Shown here: positions 1 through 10,569 of the stretch, in pieces
Position numbering within the stretch: position 1 is the first letter of the stretch
Layout: each line of letters opens with the position of its first letter
Origin: Flammeovirga pectinis
GTDB lineage: Bacteria; Bacteroidota; Bacteroidia; Cytophagales; Flammeovirgaceae
Assembly: GCF_003970675.1 (NCBI RefSeq)
Contig: NZ_CP034562.1
Coordinates: 5,127,501 to 5,191,500 of the forward strand
Direction of reading: 5' to 3'
DNA: 64,000 bases
Made by a program: the position numbers and the translations under genes
The notes under the pieces: generated by a model
What the model was told of the DNA's origin: nothing
Database searches by the model: none
Seen by the model: only the letters and a program-made list of their open reading frames with translations

Positions 1-1331
<1,331 letters not shown>

Positions 1332-1340
1332 TTTTACGGT

Positions 1341-1415
1341 TAGCACTCTAGTGATAGAGTGCTAGCAAAGTTTTTCCTTTTCACTGTCAAATAACTTATT
1401 TAGAAGAGTTATTTG
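1341..1415 (+). other. 23S-5S spacer hairpins (likely rRNA processing signals)
   Basis: Two inverted repeats sit in the 23S-5S spacer. The first has a perfect 10-bp stem with a gtga loop (1341-1350 with 1355-1364). The second pairs CAAATAACT at 1388-1396 with AGTTATTTG at 1407-1415. Neither is followed by a long T run, so I read them as processing stems of the rRNA precursor rather than terminators; that is inference. Confidence 0.45.
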
Positions 1416-1457
1416 GTATTAGTGATTAGATTCGATGATCAAAGACATTAAGATATT

Positions 1458-1568
1458 GATGGTGTCAATGACGTGGGTGTTCACCTCTTTCCATTCCGAA
1501 CAGAGCAGTTAAGCCCCACAGTGCTGATGGTACTGGGTTAACCCCCGGGAGAGTAGGTCGACGCCACA
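1458..1568 (+). rRNA. rrf: 5S ribosomal RNA
   Basis: The conserved 5S core ccattccgaacagagcagtt lies at 1491-1510 and the loop E / helix IV part (gatggtactgggttaac) follows. The ends ggtgtc (1461-1466) and gacgcc (1560-1565) pair to form helix I. The length of about 111 nt fits bacterial 5S. It lies 126 bp after the 23S gene on the same strand, as expected for an rrn operon. End positions are accurate to a few bases. Confidence 0.93.
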
Positions 1569-1582
1569 TTTATTATATATAG

Positions 1583-1620
1583 AAGGTTAGTTAACACAAG
1601 ATGTTGACTAACCTTTTTTT
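1583..1620 (+). terminator. Rho-independent terminator of the rrn operon
   Basis: A 14-bp stem (1583-1596 with 1602-1615, one G-U pair) closes a 5-nt loop and is followed by a run of eight T. It lies 14 bp after 5S. Confidence 0.85.
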
Positions 1621-1670
1621 GTGGCTATACTTTTTTAAAGAAAGTAGATCTCAAAAAAATAGCAAAACTA

Positions 1671-1704
1671 AAAGCCATAGGATAATTAAATATCTTATGG
1701 CTTT
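1671..1704. terminator. Hairpin, probable terminator for the leftward genes at 1732-2866
   Basis: A 14-bp stem with one G-U pair (1671-1684 with 1691-1704) and loop attaaa lies between the convergent rRNA operon and the leftward small lipoprotein gene. T-tracts on either side are short, so strength is uncertain. Confidence 0.5.
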
Positions 1705-1731
1705 CTTATTTATCTAGGATAGAGTTATTCT

Positions 1732-1866
1732 CTATTGATTACTTTCTGAAAGGATACTAGCCTTTTGAATCTCATTACTAGCATAAGTAGGACACGTTTT
1801 ATATGTTCTACAAGAAGATAGACCTAAAAGTAAAATTCCAGAACAAAGGATTAAAAAACGTTTCAT
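1732..1866 (-). CDS. Small putative lipoprotein, 44 residues
   Basis: This short frame was read directly from the sequence. It starts with ATG at 1866 and ends with TAG at 1732. The product begins MKRFLILCSGILLLGLSSC, a basic start followed by a hydrophobic stretch and a lipobox (LSSC), so the mature lipid-anchored peptide would be only about 26 residues with two cysteines, starting CRTYKTCPTYAS. It lies 10 bp downstream of the LuxE-like gene on the same strand and is probably co-transcribed with it. Tiny lipoproteins with a Cys-Pro-Thr-Tyr motif occur widely in Bacteroidota, as I recall, but no function is known to me. The coding call rests on the well-formed lipoprotein signal. Confidence 0.65.
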   Translation of the reverse strand: MKRFLILCSGILLLGLSSCRTYKTCPTYASNEIQKASILSESNQ

Positions 1867-1876
1867 TATTAAAATT

Positions 1877-2866
1877 TTATTGTACCATCAAATTACAACC
1901 TCTAACATCTGTATTATCAAAACGCCCTAAAACATAGAAATGATTCAAATCTTTTCCGGGTGCTCCAATATCTTTTGTTTCAATAAAACAACAAGATTCG
2001 ATATTACCAAGGTCAATTATATTTATACCACCTCTAATAGAATTAGAAAGTGAAAAAGGATCATTTATTTCTCTGAAATAAACTCTCATCCAAGAAGGAG
2101 TAACAAATTGTTCATCACCTAAAGAATAACCTTGCGATAAAAGTTCTGTCATTCCGTATTCAGAATGAATATTATTAGAATTAAACGCATCTTTAAGTTG
2201 TTGATGTACTTCACTTCTCGTTAGTTCTTTTCTTTTACCTTTCATCCCTCCGGTTTCCATAATAATGATATTAGAAAAATCCGAAGGAAACTTCTCGGCA
2301 AAATCAAGTAAAGCAAATGTAACTCCTAATAAAATAGCTTTCTCACCATTCTTTTGTATTTCTCGCAATTTGTGGGCCAACCTTTCTAAGTCATTTAAGT
2401 AAAAGTCTGATTGCTTTGCAGACTGATTCATAAAATCACTAACCATGCATACTAAAGAAGCATCTTTTCGTTCTAAATAACTAGGTAAAAGAGCTAGAAG
2501 ATGAATGTTTTTTAATGGTCCGTAAATTTTTTGAAAAAACGAGGTAGTAATATTTTTGTAATGATTTAAATCGGAAACATAATGCTTACTACGTACGCTT
2601 CCTGTGGTTCCACTGCTTTGAAAAGTCCTTTCAACCTTAGAATTATCACAAAGTACCTTTTGAGTCTTAAAAAATTCAATAGGCATAAAAGGAATATCAG
2701 TAATCTTATGTATCTTATTAGGCGAAACTCCAAGGTAAGAAATATACTGACTATAAATAGGGTTATTTATTGCTTGGTAATTAAAAGCTTCAAGAGTAGC
2801 TTCTTCAAACTCTGAATCTGTCTTAATAGAAAATATTTTTTTCTTGAATTGATCAATGAATTCCAT
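1877..2866 (-). CDS. LuxE-like acyl-protein synthetase / acyltransferase family protein
   Basis: The 329-residue product resembles the LuxE family (acyl-protein synthetase), whose members activate or transfer acyl groups and are distantly related to adenylate-forming enzymes. A Ser/Gly/Thr-rich phosphate-binding-like motif, FQSSGTTGSVRS, lies at about residues 83-94, and a downstream EYGMTELLSQGY (about 237-248) matches the A5-like motif of adenylating enzymes. No signal peptide or membrane segment is visible, so it should be cytosolic. No luxA, luxB, luxC or luxD genes are nearby, so bioluminescence is not implied. In Bacteroidota such proteins occur alone and their substrate is not established. 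It is followed after 10 bp by the small lipoprotein gene at 1732-1866. Confidence 0.75.
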   Translation of the reverse strand: MEFIDQFKKKIFSIKTDSEFEEATLEAFNYQAINNPIYSQYISYLGVSPNKIHKITDIPFMPIEFFKTQKVLCDNSKVERTFQSSGTTGSVRSKHYVSDLNHYKNITTSFFQKIYGPLKNIHLLALLPSYLERKDASLVCMVSDFMNQSAKQSDFYLNDLERLAHKLREIQKNGEKAILLGVTFALLDFAEKFPSDFSNIIIMETGGMKGKRKELTRSEVHQQLKDAFNSNNIHSEYGMTELLSQGYSLGDEQFVTPSWMRVYFREINDPFSLSNSIRGGINIIDLGNIESCCFIETKDIGAPGKDLNHFYVLGRFDNTDVRGCNLMVQ

Positions 2867-3006
2867 CTATTGCTTTTAAGAATGTAATGAAATGATTTTC
2901 TTAGTAGTCAGAAACTATAAGACTATGTTACTATTAGTAACTAAAATAGTAAATTATCTGTTCTTATTTTCTACCACTAAATTTAAATAATCAATTTATA
3001 ATTAAT

Positions 3007-3633
3007 ATGATTTCACGAAGATATATAACACAATATATAAAGCAACTAAGCTATTTGTTAATGCTTATGATGTTAACATCATGCTTCGGTGAACCCGAGT
3101 TTCCATTAGAACCAGAAATTGAGTTTGCTTGGATTGAAAATTATAATCCTACAGAGCTTAATGATAGTGTTTATATAGCACTAACCTTTAGAGATGGTGA
3201 TGGTGATTTAGGATTATCAGAAGATGACATTAATGGCCCCTATGCACCTTATGAACAAGATAAATTACCTGAGGATACAGTAGCCAATAAATACCATAAT
3301 AATTATTTTGTTTCGATTCTTAGAAAAGAGGATGATGGGATTTACAGGTCTGTTGTTTTTGAAGCAGAACAAGATTTTAATGGTAGATTCCCTAGATTAA
3401 ATGATTCTGGAAGAGAAAGACCATTAGAAGGAGAGTTAAGGTATGGAATAGTATTGTATTATGATGGCGTACTTCAATCTCCACTAAATAAAGGAGATTC
3501 AATTAAATTTACTATTAATATAGCAGATAGAGCTTTAAATGAAAGTAATGAAATTACTACTGCTGGAATTGAAATAGGAACTCCTAAAGAAAAGGAGGAG
3601 GGACAAGAAGAAACAGCAACACCTACTGATTAA
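3007..3633 (+). CDS. Putative lipoprotein with acidic GDGDLG motif
   Basis: The 208-residue product has a basic N-terminus, a hydrophobic stretch and a lipobox (MMLTSC, Cys at about 26), so it is likely an outer-membrane or periplasmic lipoprotein. The mature part is acidic and carries FRDGDGDLGLSEDD near residues 61-74, a pattern like calcium-binding loops; related lipoproteins with this motif are common in Bacteroidota but without known function. The C-terminus is a Glu/Thr-rich tail. It is transcribed alone, convergent with porT, and ends in a shared hairpin region. I do not recognise a specific role. Confidence 0.6.
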   Translation: MISRRYITQYIKQLSYLLMLMMLTSCFGEPEFPLEPEIEFAWIENYNPTELNDSVYIALTFRDGDGDLGLSEDDINGPYAPYEQDKLPEDTVANKYHNNYFVSILRKEDDGIYRSVVFEAEQDFNGRFPRLNDSGRERPLEGELRYGIVLYYDGVLQSPLNKGDSIKFTINIADRALNESNEITTAGIEIGTPKEKEEGQEETATPTD

Positions 3634-3664
3634 CTAAAGTAAAAAGTAGGTGTTATATAAATAA

Positions 3665-3707
3665 ATCCTTTATCATCAATTATCCTTCGAAATTGATGAT
3701 AAAGGAT
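3665..3707. terminator. Long hairpin between convergent genes, overlapping the porT stop codon
   Basis: A perfect 17-bp stem (3665-3681 with 3691-3707) closes a 9-nt loop. It lies between the lipoprotein gene ending at 3633 and the leftward porT gene ending at 3680, so the last codons and stop of porT form one arm. It probably ends transcription in at least the rightward direction (tail attttatg). Confidence 0.6.
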
Positions 3708-4483
3708 ATTTTATGTTGTCTTATTGCATCTACGTAAGGCATAAAAATAGATTCCTGTGTATTATCAGCTACATTTAATAATCCATGAGAAATTCGTATC
3801 TCAGGAGACAAGCAAAACATTTTGTTGTATATGTGTATACCGAATCCCCATGTAAAAGACATATTGAATTTTTTCATGTTGATGTAAAATTCTTCAGTAG
3901 GAGAATCTTGTTTAGTAGCAACTGTAAATGAGGGAGTAAAACCTCCTAGTAAATAAAGGCGATGATTTTTTCTTCTATCAGATTGATATTTTAATAGAAT
4001 AGGGAAATCTAAAGATGTATTTGATTGTAATTGATCAAGGTCTCTTACATCAATATCACTTCCGTCTTCTTTAAAAGTAATTTCTGATGTAAAATTGCGA
4101 GCGTAAAAAGTTACATTTGGTGAAAAACGTAAAGCCCAATGGTTATCTTTTGATAAGTTGACATTCAATAAGAAGCCCAATAAAAAACTCATTGTATTTT
4201 CAGGATTTACGGTTAATAAATCTTGAGGTTGACCAGAGTTATCATATTTTATCGCATTCTCGTTCATCCTTACACCAGTTGGTGTAGAAACTAATCCAAT
4301 TTGAAAGCCATAATGAAGTTTTTTCTTATCGAAGTTAGATAAGTTATATATAGTACTTGTTTTTCCTTTTTGTTGAGCGTAAGATTTAGAAGTAAACCCA
4401 ATGCTCAACAATAAGAATAAACATGTAGTAATTATTTTTGTCCTGTGTAAACAGAACTTATTCCAAATGTGAGTGATGTACAT
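3680..4483 (-). CDS. porT: PorT-family outer-membrane beta-barrel protein (type IX secretion)
   Basis: PorT is an outer-membrane protein required for the type IX secretion system (T9SS), which exports proteins across the outer membrane in Bacteroidota. The 267-residue product has an N-terminal signal peptide (hydrophobic [17 protein letters not shown], cleavage before QQKGK near residue 37) and a body rich in alternating beta-strands, for example [18 protein letters not shown] and [13 protein letters not shown], typical of the PorT-type barrel. The start at 4483 overlaps the end of ubiE by 52 bp; no other conventional start lies upstream of the signal peptide, so a long N-region is implied. 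The ubiE-porT order is, to my knowledge, conserved in many Bacteroidota and strongly supports the name. Confidence 0.85.
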   Translation of the reverse strand: MYITHIWNKFCLHRTKIITTCLFLLLSIGFTSKSYAQQKGKTSTIYNLSNFDKKKLHYGFQIGLVSTPTGVRMNENAIKYDNSGQPQDLLTVNPENTMSFLLGFLLNVNLSKDNHWALRFSPNVTFYARNFTSEITFKEDGSDIDVRDLDQLQSNTSLDFPILLKYQSDRRKNHRLYLLGGFTPSFTVATKQDSPTEEFYINMKKFNMSFTWGFGIHIYNKMFCLSPEIRISHGLLNVADNTQESIFMPYVDAIRQHKISFIINFEG

Positions 4484-5157
4484 GTTACGGATTTATAGCC
4501 TAACTTATCTAAGATATCTGTAAATGCTTTACCATAAGGGAAGGCTTCTACAGATTCTGGTAAATAAGTATACGCAGAGTTATCTTTAGAAACAATTTTT
4601 CCAATCATTGGTAAGATATTCATAGAATAAAATCTATACAATTGTTTGAATGGAAAAGATTGTGGTTGTGAGAACTCAAGTACAACTAATGTGCCATTAG
4701 GTTTTAGTACCCTTTGGATATCAGAAAGACCCTTTTCTAAATTCTCGAAATTTCGAACACCAAAAGCTACAGTTACGGCATCAAAAGAATTATCTTCGAA
4801 AGGTAAATTTTCTGAATCACCAATTTGTAGATCAATAAATTTAGATAAACCTTTTTTAGCAACTTTCTCTCTACCAACTTCTACCATACCTGCAGAAATA
4901 TCTGCACCAGTAATTTTCTCTGGTTTTAAAGTTGCCCAAGCTTGAAGTGCAAGGTCTCCAGTGCCAGTAGCAACATCTAAAATTGTTTTAGGTTGAGATT
5001 TTTTTAATTTATTGATAGCAATTTTTCTCCAGTAGATATCAATACCTCCACTAAGAACTCTATTCAATAAATCATAATTTGAGGAAATGTTATCGAACAT
5101 TTTTGCTACTTGTTCTTTTTTTCCTTCGTTTCTATCTTTATATGGTAATACCGCCAT
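4432..5157 (-). CDS. ubiE: Demethylmenaquinone methyltransferase UbiE/MenG
   Basis: This enzyme methylates demethylmenaquinone with S-adenosylmethionine in the last step of menaquinone synthesis. The 241-residue product has the family layout: [21 protein letters not shown] near the N-terminus, the SAM-binding motif [12 protein letters not shown] (about 61-72), and the signatures [25 protein letters not shown] (given here only as the region at about 108-132) and [17 protein letters not shown] further on. Length is normal for the family. It is the first gene of a ubiE-porT unit transcribed leftward from a canonical promoter at 5248-5277, with 52 bp overlap into porT. Menaquinone as the sole quinone fits Bacteroidota. 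Confidence 0.95.
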   Translation of the reverse strand: MAVLPYKDRNEGKKEQVAKMFDNISSNYDLLNRVLSGGIDIYWRKIAINKLKKSQPKTILDVATGTGDLALQAWATLKPEKITGADISAGMVEVGREKVAKKGLSKFIDLQIGDSENLPFEDNSFDAVTVAFGVRNFENLEKGLSDIQRVLKPNGTLVVLEFSQPQSFPFKQLYRFYSMNILPMIGKIVSKDNSAYTYLPESVEAFPYGKAFTDILDKLGYKSVTCTSLTFGISSVYTGQK

Positions 5158-5247
5158 TTTTTTTGCAATTTTTTCTCCGTCAATACGTTAGTGTAACAGA
5201 TATCACTTATATTGTACCGCATTATTCCTATTGTAATGCTTAGTACG

Positions 5248-5277
5248 CAAAATTACACTTTTCATTTCTATGAACAA
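5248..5277 (-). promoter_or_regulatory. Bacteroidota-type promoter for ubiE-porT
   Basis: On the minus strand, TTG (5277-5275) is followed after 19 bp by TAATTTTG (5255-5248), matching the known Bacteroidota consensus TTG-N19-TAnnTTTG. Transcription would start near 5241, giving a leader of about 84 nt. Confidence 0.65.
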
Positions 5278-5355
5278 TGCTTATTGCATAAAACCTTGAA
5301 ATGTATGATTTTGTTTACATAATCTATTACTGTTTAACAAACGAACTAAACTTTT

Positions 5356-7731
5356 ATGAGATACTTTCAAACTCAAGTACTCTTACTTTTTATATTAATA
5401 TTTTCATTAACAGCTTCAGCACAAAAAGTAAAACATTCTTCTACATTTAAAAAGCATATTAAATATGCTGAAGAATATATGGATTTTGAAGAATACCATA
5501 ATGCTGTAGAACTATTACTAAAGGTTGAAGAAGAAGGGGAAATAGATCAAGAATGGAATTATTTAGTTGGAATTTCTTATTTGTTTTCATCCAATTTAAA
5601 TAAAAGTAAGGCACTAAAATATTTACAAAAAGTAGTAGATAAAGAAGAGTACCCTGATATTCAATATTATTTAGCAAAAGCTTTACAATACAATCATAAA
5701 TTTTCTGAAGCTAAAGAAATCTATGGGAGTTTTCTTACATATAATCAATATTTAGATGATGATGAGATTGAGGATATAACATTTTTAAAGTCTCAATGTG
5801 AAACTAGTATTGAATTAATGAATGACTCTCTAGAGATGTTGATTATTAATTTAGGACCTAATATAAATACTGAATATCCAGAAATTGCACCTGTACTGTC
5901 TGCAGATGAAAGAACATTGGTTTTTACTTCAAGACGATCTGATAGTCATGGGGGTGAAATAGATCCTGTTTCAGGGATGTATTATGAAGATATATATATA
6001 TCAAGAAGAGATGATAGTGGAAATTGGGATAAGGCAGAACCAATCGGTAAAACTATTAATACTTCAGGACACGATGCTGCAGTAGGACTATCACCAAGTG
6101 GTAATACTTTATTTTTATATAAAAGTGATAATAAAGCGAGTGGTAAACTATTAGCTGGAAATATTTACATGAGTGAGTGGAATGGAGCAAATTGGTCTAC
6201 ACCATCTGCTTTACCTAAAGGTATTAATTCTGATAATTGGGAGACGCATGCAACGTTAACAGCTGATGGTAAATCGTTGTATTTTACAAGTAACCGTTCA
6301 GGTAAAGATGCATTTGGAGAAACGGATATTTATGTAGCTCATAAAGACGAATATGGAGCATGGGGAGAGCCAACAAATTTAGGTGAAAATATAAACACTA
6401 AATTTCCAGAAGAAAGTCCATTTGTACATCCAAATGGTAAAGTACTTTATTTTAGCTCTAAGGGACATAAAGGAATGGGTGGTTACGATATTTTTTATTC
6501 TGAATGGGATGATAATAAACAGGAGTGGAGTAGAGCTAAAAATATTGGTTACCCTATAAATACTGCTGATGATGATATCTTTTATTCTATATCAGCAGAT
6601 GGAGAAAGAGGTTTCTTTTCTTCTATAAGAGATGATAGTGAAGGAGGTCAGGATATATATATGGCTATAATTCCATCTCAAACAATCAATGTTATTGCTT
6701 TAAATGGAGAAGTAAGAGATGATGAATCAGGTAATTTGATTGAAGCAACTGTAGAGGTTATTAATAATGAAACTGGTGAGGTTGTACATCAAGAAATTGC
6801 AAAAGGAGGGAAATATTTAATGTATTTAGAACCTAATAATGATTATGGCTTTAGGGTTTCTCATAATGGTTATTTATTTCATTCTAAAAATATCAACATA
6901 AAAGACCAAACTGATTATATCGAATTAGTTGAAAATATAAAACTTCAGAAAACGGCTGATCAAAAGAGAGAAGAATTGAAAAATATTTTCTTTAGCTCAT
7001 ATAGTGATTTAGAAAATAAATCATCTTATGAATTAAAAGCATTGGCTAGCTATGTAAATCAATTGGATGAGTTTGTTATAGATATAAGTGTTCATTCTGC
7101 AAGAGGTATGGAAAAAGATTCTATAGTAAATCTTAATGTAACACAAGCTAGAGCAGAAGCAATTGTAAAATCATTAACGCAATTAGGAATTTCGATTGAT
7201 AAAATTGCAGCAAAAGGATATGGGTGGCAACATCCAGTAGCTTCTAACGATATTAAAACTGGTAGAATGAAAAACGAACGTATTGAATACGTTGTGAGAA
7301 CTCCAGAAGAACTTGTGGTTTTTGAAGAAGTTGTGGAAGAAGTACCTCTTCCTGTTATTATTCCAGAGTTAGGTGAGGTAATGGATATTAAAGGAATAAT
7401 TATGTTTGCCGTATCAAGTAATTCGATAACTCCTGAAAGTTTTTACGTAATAGATCAAGTCGTAAATGTCATGGATAAATATCCAAATTTAGTAATTGAG
7501 GTGGGTGGACATACCGATAATACGGGAACATCTTCTTTTAACTATATTTTAGGTGAGAAACGTGCAAGAATAATTGTTCAACAATTAGTAATTTTGGGAA
7601 TTGAAAAAAATAGGCTGAAATATAAATCATATGGTTTTGATTCTCCTGTTGCAGATAATAATACAGAAGAGGGAAGAATGAAAAATCGTAGAATTTCATT
7701 CACCCCGTTAGAATTTTTAAATGAACAATAA
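5356..7731 (+). CDS. PorE-like protein: TPR, PD40 beta-propeller, carboxypeptidase-regulatory and OmpA-like domains
   Basis: The 791-residue exported protein starts with a signal peptide (cleavage after TASA, about residue 22). In order it shows TPR-like helices (about 30-155), a WD40/PD40 beta-propeller with repeats such as SADERTLVFTSRRSD, SPSGNTLFLYKSDN, TADGKSLYFTSNRSG and HPNGKVLYFSSKGHKG (about 175-445), a carboxypeptidase-regulatory-like Ig fold (about 448-535), and two OmpA-like domains. The first OmpA-like domain (about 545-655) has lost the GHTD peptidoglycan-binding motif; the second (about 675-790) keeps GGHTDNTGTS. This order matches PorE of the T9SS, which ties the secretion machine to peptidoglycan. 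PorE of Porphyromonas is a lipoprotein, whereas no lipobox is seen here. It lies next to porT, divergently, and 39 bp before a paralogue. Confidence 0.75.
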   Translation: MRYFQTQVLLLFILIFSLTASAQKVKHSSTFKKHIKYAEEYMDFEEYHNAVELLLKVEEEGEIDQEWNYLVGISYLFSSNLNKSKALKYLQKVVDKEEYPDIQYYLAKALQYNHKFSEAKEIYGSFLTYNQYLDDDEIEDITFLKSQCETSIELMNDSLEMLIINLGPNINTEYPEIAPVLSADERTLVFTSRRSDSHGGEIDPVSGMYYEDIYISRRDDSGNWDKAEPIGKTINTSGHDAAVGLSPSGNTLFLYKSDNKASGKLLAGNIYMSEWNGANWSTPSALPKGINSDNWETHATLTADGKSLYFTSNRSGKDAFGETDIYVAHKDEYGAWGEPTNLGENINTKFPEESPFVHPNGKVLYFSSKGHKGMGGYDIFYSEWDDNKQEWSRAKNIGYPINTADDDIFYSISADGERGFFSSIRDDSEGGQDIYMAIIPSQTINVIALNGEVRDDESGNLIEATVEVINNETGEVVHQEIAKGGKYLMYLEPNNDYGFRVSHNGYLFHSKNINIKDQTDYIELVENIKLQKTADQKREELKNIFFSSYSDLENKSSYELKALASYVNQLDEFVIDISVHSARGMEKDSIVNLNVTQARAEAIVKSLTQLGISIDKIAAKGYGWQHPVASNDIKTGRMKNERIEYVVRTPEELVVFEEVVEEVPLPVIIPELGEVMDIKGIIMFAVSSNSITPESFYVIDQVVNVMDKYPNLVIEVGGHTDNTGTSSFNYILGEKRARIIVQQLVILGIEKNRLKYKSYGFDSPVADNNTEEGRMKNRRISFTPLEFLNEQ

Positions 7732-7770
7732 ATTAAATTTTAATCAAACTACGAAACTCTCTCATCCAAC

Positions 7771-10494
7771 ATGAAAAACTACCCAATCATTAATTTGATT
7801 TTTTTACTACTACTATGTTACAACGTAAGTGCTCAAAATAAACAGACTACAGGTAAAGTAAAAAAGCAATTAAAAGAAGCTGAAACGTACTTAAAATTAG
7901 AAGAATATCATTTTGTAGAAGAAGAAATGATGGACGCTGTTAAAATTGCTCCCTCAGATTCTTTGTGTCAATATTATTTAGGTATTGCAGTGTTTAATTC
8001 ACCTACTAAAAATAGAGTAGATGCATTATCACACTTTGAACTTACCTACGAAAAAGATAATAATTTTAGACAAATCAATTACTGGCTAGGTAAAAATTAC
8101 CAGTTATTACATGAGTTCAAGAAAGCTGAAGCTTTTTATGAAAAAGAAAAGGCTCTTTTTACAAGTTTATCAGAAGATCAACTGAAAGAAAAGAAAAAGT
8201 TCCCTGGCTATGTAGATTATAGTATTGCTGAACTTGATAGATATATTGACCAGTGTAAAAGAGGCTATAGTTTTATGGCAGAAGTAGATGATAAACTTTT
8301 ACTTAATCTGTCTTTAGCAAATACATACCTTCCAGATATTACACCAATTATTACTGTTGATGGACAGCGTTTGTATTTTACTTCTCACCGTCAAGATATT
8401 TCAAGTCACCATGAATTAGACCCTCATGATCAACTTCCATATCAAGATGTATTTTATATGGATAGGAGAGAAGATGGTTTTTGGGGTACTCCAAAAGAAT
8501 TTAAAGAAATTAATACAGATGAACACGATGCTGCAATTGCATTATCATCTGATGGTAAACAATTATTTCTTTATAGGAGTGTTGGTGCTAGTACTAATAA
8601 CCCTGGTGATATCTACGAAGTTCATAATAATAATGGTACTTGGACAGAACCTCAACCTGTTTCTGCACCAATAAACTCAGGTGCTATGGAAACGCATATG
8701 AGTATGTCTAGTGATGGGAATGTGATAATTTTCACTAGTAACAGAGAAGGAGAAGGTTCTCAAGGAATGCAAGATTTATATATCATTAGAAAGCTTCCTA
8801 ATGGAGAATGGGCTATGCCTCAGAATATGGGAAATAAGATTAATACTTCTTTAAATGAAGAGTCACCTTATATCCATCCAAATGGTAAAACTCTATATTT
8901 TAGCTCTCAAGGACATAATAGTATTGGAGGTTATGATGTTTTTAGAGTTGACATTGATTTAAAATCAGGTACTCTAGGAGAATTAGAACAACTGAAATAT
9001 CCTGTAAACTCTGCTAGTGATGACTTATTTTATGTAATGTCATCGGATGGTTCTGAATCTTATTTTTCTTCTGTTAGAGAAGAAGGAATGGGTGGCTATG
9101 ATATTTATTGTGTGAAAAATAATGAACACAATAGACGTAAGGTTTTATTCTTAACGACTCAAGTGAACACTTCTGATCATAGAAAGGTAAAAGCGACTGT
9201 AAAGCTTATTAATATTAAGACACAAGAAGTTGAGAAGGAAGAAGTAATTCTATCTCAAGATGGTAAAATTGAATGGATGCACCGTTGTGCAGGAGATTAT
9301 GGAATTGAAATAACTGCTGAAGATTATATGTTTAAATCTGATCGGATAGATTTTGATACATTTAAAGAGCCAACTGTAACTTTAGATATTACTTATGATC
9401 TTCAGAGATTTGACCTTAATAAATCAGAGCCACTCTTTAATGTTTATTTTGATGATTCTGAAATTAATATGTCAACTTCTAGATCTGAATTAAATGCATT
9501 TAAAGAGTTTACTGATAAATATCCAGATTATAGCTTTGAAATCGTAGGTCATTCAGACTTTGATGACTCTAAAAGCAAGTTAGTTCAAGAGTTTGAATCA
9601 AAAACAAAGACAATGGAAACTTTAGAAGCATTGTCTACATTAGGAATGTCTTCAGAAAATCTTGTTAGTGAAAATATTGGTTATGGATCTAAATTTCCAC
9701 TTTATATAGCCTCTTCTTTTACACATTGGAAAAATAATAGAATGGAATATATTATTCGTCCAAAGGGATATAAGAAGATAGTATCAAGGGCTTCAGATTG
9801 TAGTGCAGTATCTTACGATCAGGCATCTTATGATTTTGTAAATGATCATGAAAGTGTTTTAGCATCATTATTATCGGAATTAAAACAATGTGCATATTTA
9901 GAATTGGTTGTAACGCATGATGGAACTCAAGATGGGTTGGATAGAGCGAATGAAATTCTAAAATACTTTGAAGATAATGGGATTAATAGAGAGCAGCTTT
10001 CTACAAAAATTAAAGTAGGTAGCAATGCAACTGTTAATCTTAGGTACATCCAAGATCAAGTTGCAGAAGATGGATATGTAAATTATGATCCTAACCACGA
10101 TAATGAAGAAGTTGCATCAGCAACTACAAAATCTACAGAAGATTTAGCTTTTGAATCAAGAATTGAAAATCTAACTATTCAGTTTCCTTTTGGATCAGAA
10201 TCATTTGATGCAAAAGAAAATGAAATCTTAAAAGAGATCAAAGATTACTTAATTTTAAACTCGAATAAGTCATTACAGATTACAGGGCATACAGATAGTA
10301 CAGGTCCGGAAGTATATAATGATTACTTAGGTTTACAACGTGCTAAATCTATTGCATTCTTTTTTAAAGATATTGAAAATCCTAATCGAATTACAGTGAA
10401 AAGTAAAGGAGAAATGGAACCTATTGCTTCTAATGCAACTAGAGAAGGAAGGTATGAAAATAGAAGAATTCAGTTTAAATTTAATGTGAAATAA
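7771..10494 (+). CDS. Second PorE-like protein with TPR, PD40 propeller and several OmpA-like modules
   Basis: The 907-residue product is a paralogue of the preceding gene. It has a signal peptide ending in NVSA (about residue 21), a TPR-like region (about 30-165), a PD40 propeller (about 185-450; repeats include TVDGQRLYFTSHRQD and HPNGKTLYFSSQGHN), a regulatory Ig-like domain (about 455-540), and three OmpA-like modules. The first (about 555-665) keeps a GHSDFDD variant, the second (about 680-765) is strongly degenerate, and the last (about 795-905) has an intact TGHTDSTGP motif. The 39-bp gap and shared strand imply one operon with the 5356-7731 gene. A strong terminator follows at 10516. 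A role in anchoring T9SS or another envelope complex to peptidoglycan is inferred. Confidence 0.72.
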   Translation: MKNYPIINLIFLLLLCYNVSAQNKQTTGKVKKQLKEAETYLKLEEYHFVEEEMMDAVKIAPSDSLCQYYLGIAVFNSPTKNRVDALSHFELTYEKDNNFRQINYWLGKNYQLLHEFKKAEAFYEKEKALFTSLSEDQLKEKKKFPGYVDYSIAELDRYIDQCKRGYSFMAEVDDKLLLNLSLANTYLPDITPIITVDGQRLYFTSHRQDISSHHELDPHDQLPYQDVFYMDRREDGFWGTPKEFKEINTDEHDAAIALSSDGKQLFLYRSVGASTNNPGDIYEVHNNNGTWTEPQPVSAPINSGAMETHMSMSSDGNVIIFTSNREGEGSQGMQDLYIIRKLPNGEWAMPQNMGNKINTSLNEESPYIHPNGKTLYFSSQGHNSIGGYDVFRVDIDLKSGTLGELEQLKYPVNSASDDLFYVMSSDGSESYFSSVREEGMGGYDIYCVKNNEHNRRKVLFLTTQVNTSDHRKVKATVKLINIKTQEVEKEEVILSQDGKIEWMHRCAGDYGIEITAEDYMFKSDRIDFDTFKEPTVTLDITYDLQRFDLNKSEPLFNVYFDDSEINMSTSRSELNAFKEFTDKYPDYSFEIVGHSDFDDSKSKLVQEFESKTKTMETLEALSTLGMSSENLVSENIGYGSKFPLYIASSFTHWKNNRMEYIIRPKGYKKIVSRASDCSAVSYDQASYDFVNDHESVLASLLSELKQCAYLELVVTHDGTQDGLDRANEILKYFEDNGINREQLSTKIKVGSNATVNLRYIQDQVAEDGYVNYDPNHDNEEVASATTKSTEDLAFESRIENLTIQFPFGSESFDAKENEILKEIKDYLILNSNKSLQITGHTDSTGPEVYNDYLGLQRAKSIAFFFKDIENPNRITVKSKGEMEPIASNATREGRYENRRIQFKFNVK

Positions 10495-10515
10495 TCAATA
10501 AAATTTAATCAAATA

Positions 10516-10552
10516 AAAATCCCATTAGAAATAAATCTAATGGGATTTTTTT
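10516..10552. terminator. Bidirectional terminator between PorE-like operon and suf cluster
   Basis: A perfect 14-bp stem (10516-10529 with 10536-10549), loop of 6 nt, followed by T7 on the plus strand and preceded by A-rich sequence, so it can stop both convergent transcripts. Confidence 0.85.
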
Positions 10553-10569
10553 ATGTAATGGACTAAAAA

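Noticed and set aside
1877-2866. Bioluminescence (lux) system suggested by the LuxE-like protein
   Set aside because: No luciferase or fatty-acid reductase genes are present; LuxE-like proteins occur widely in non-luminous Bacteroidota.
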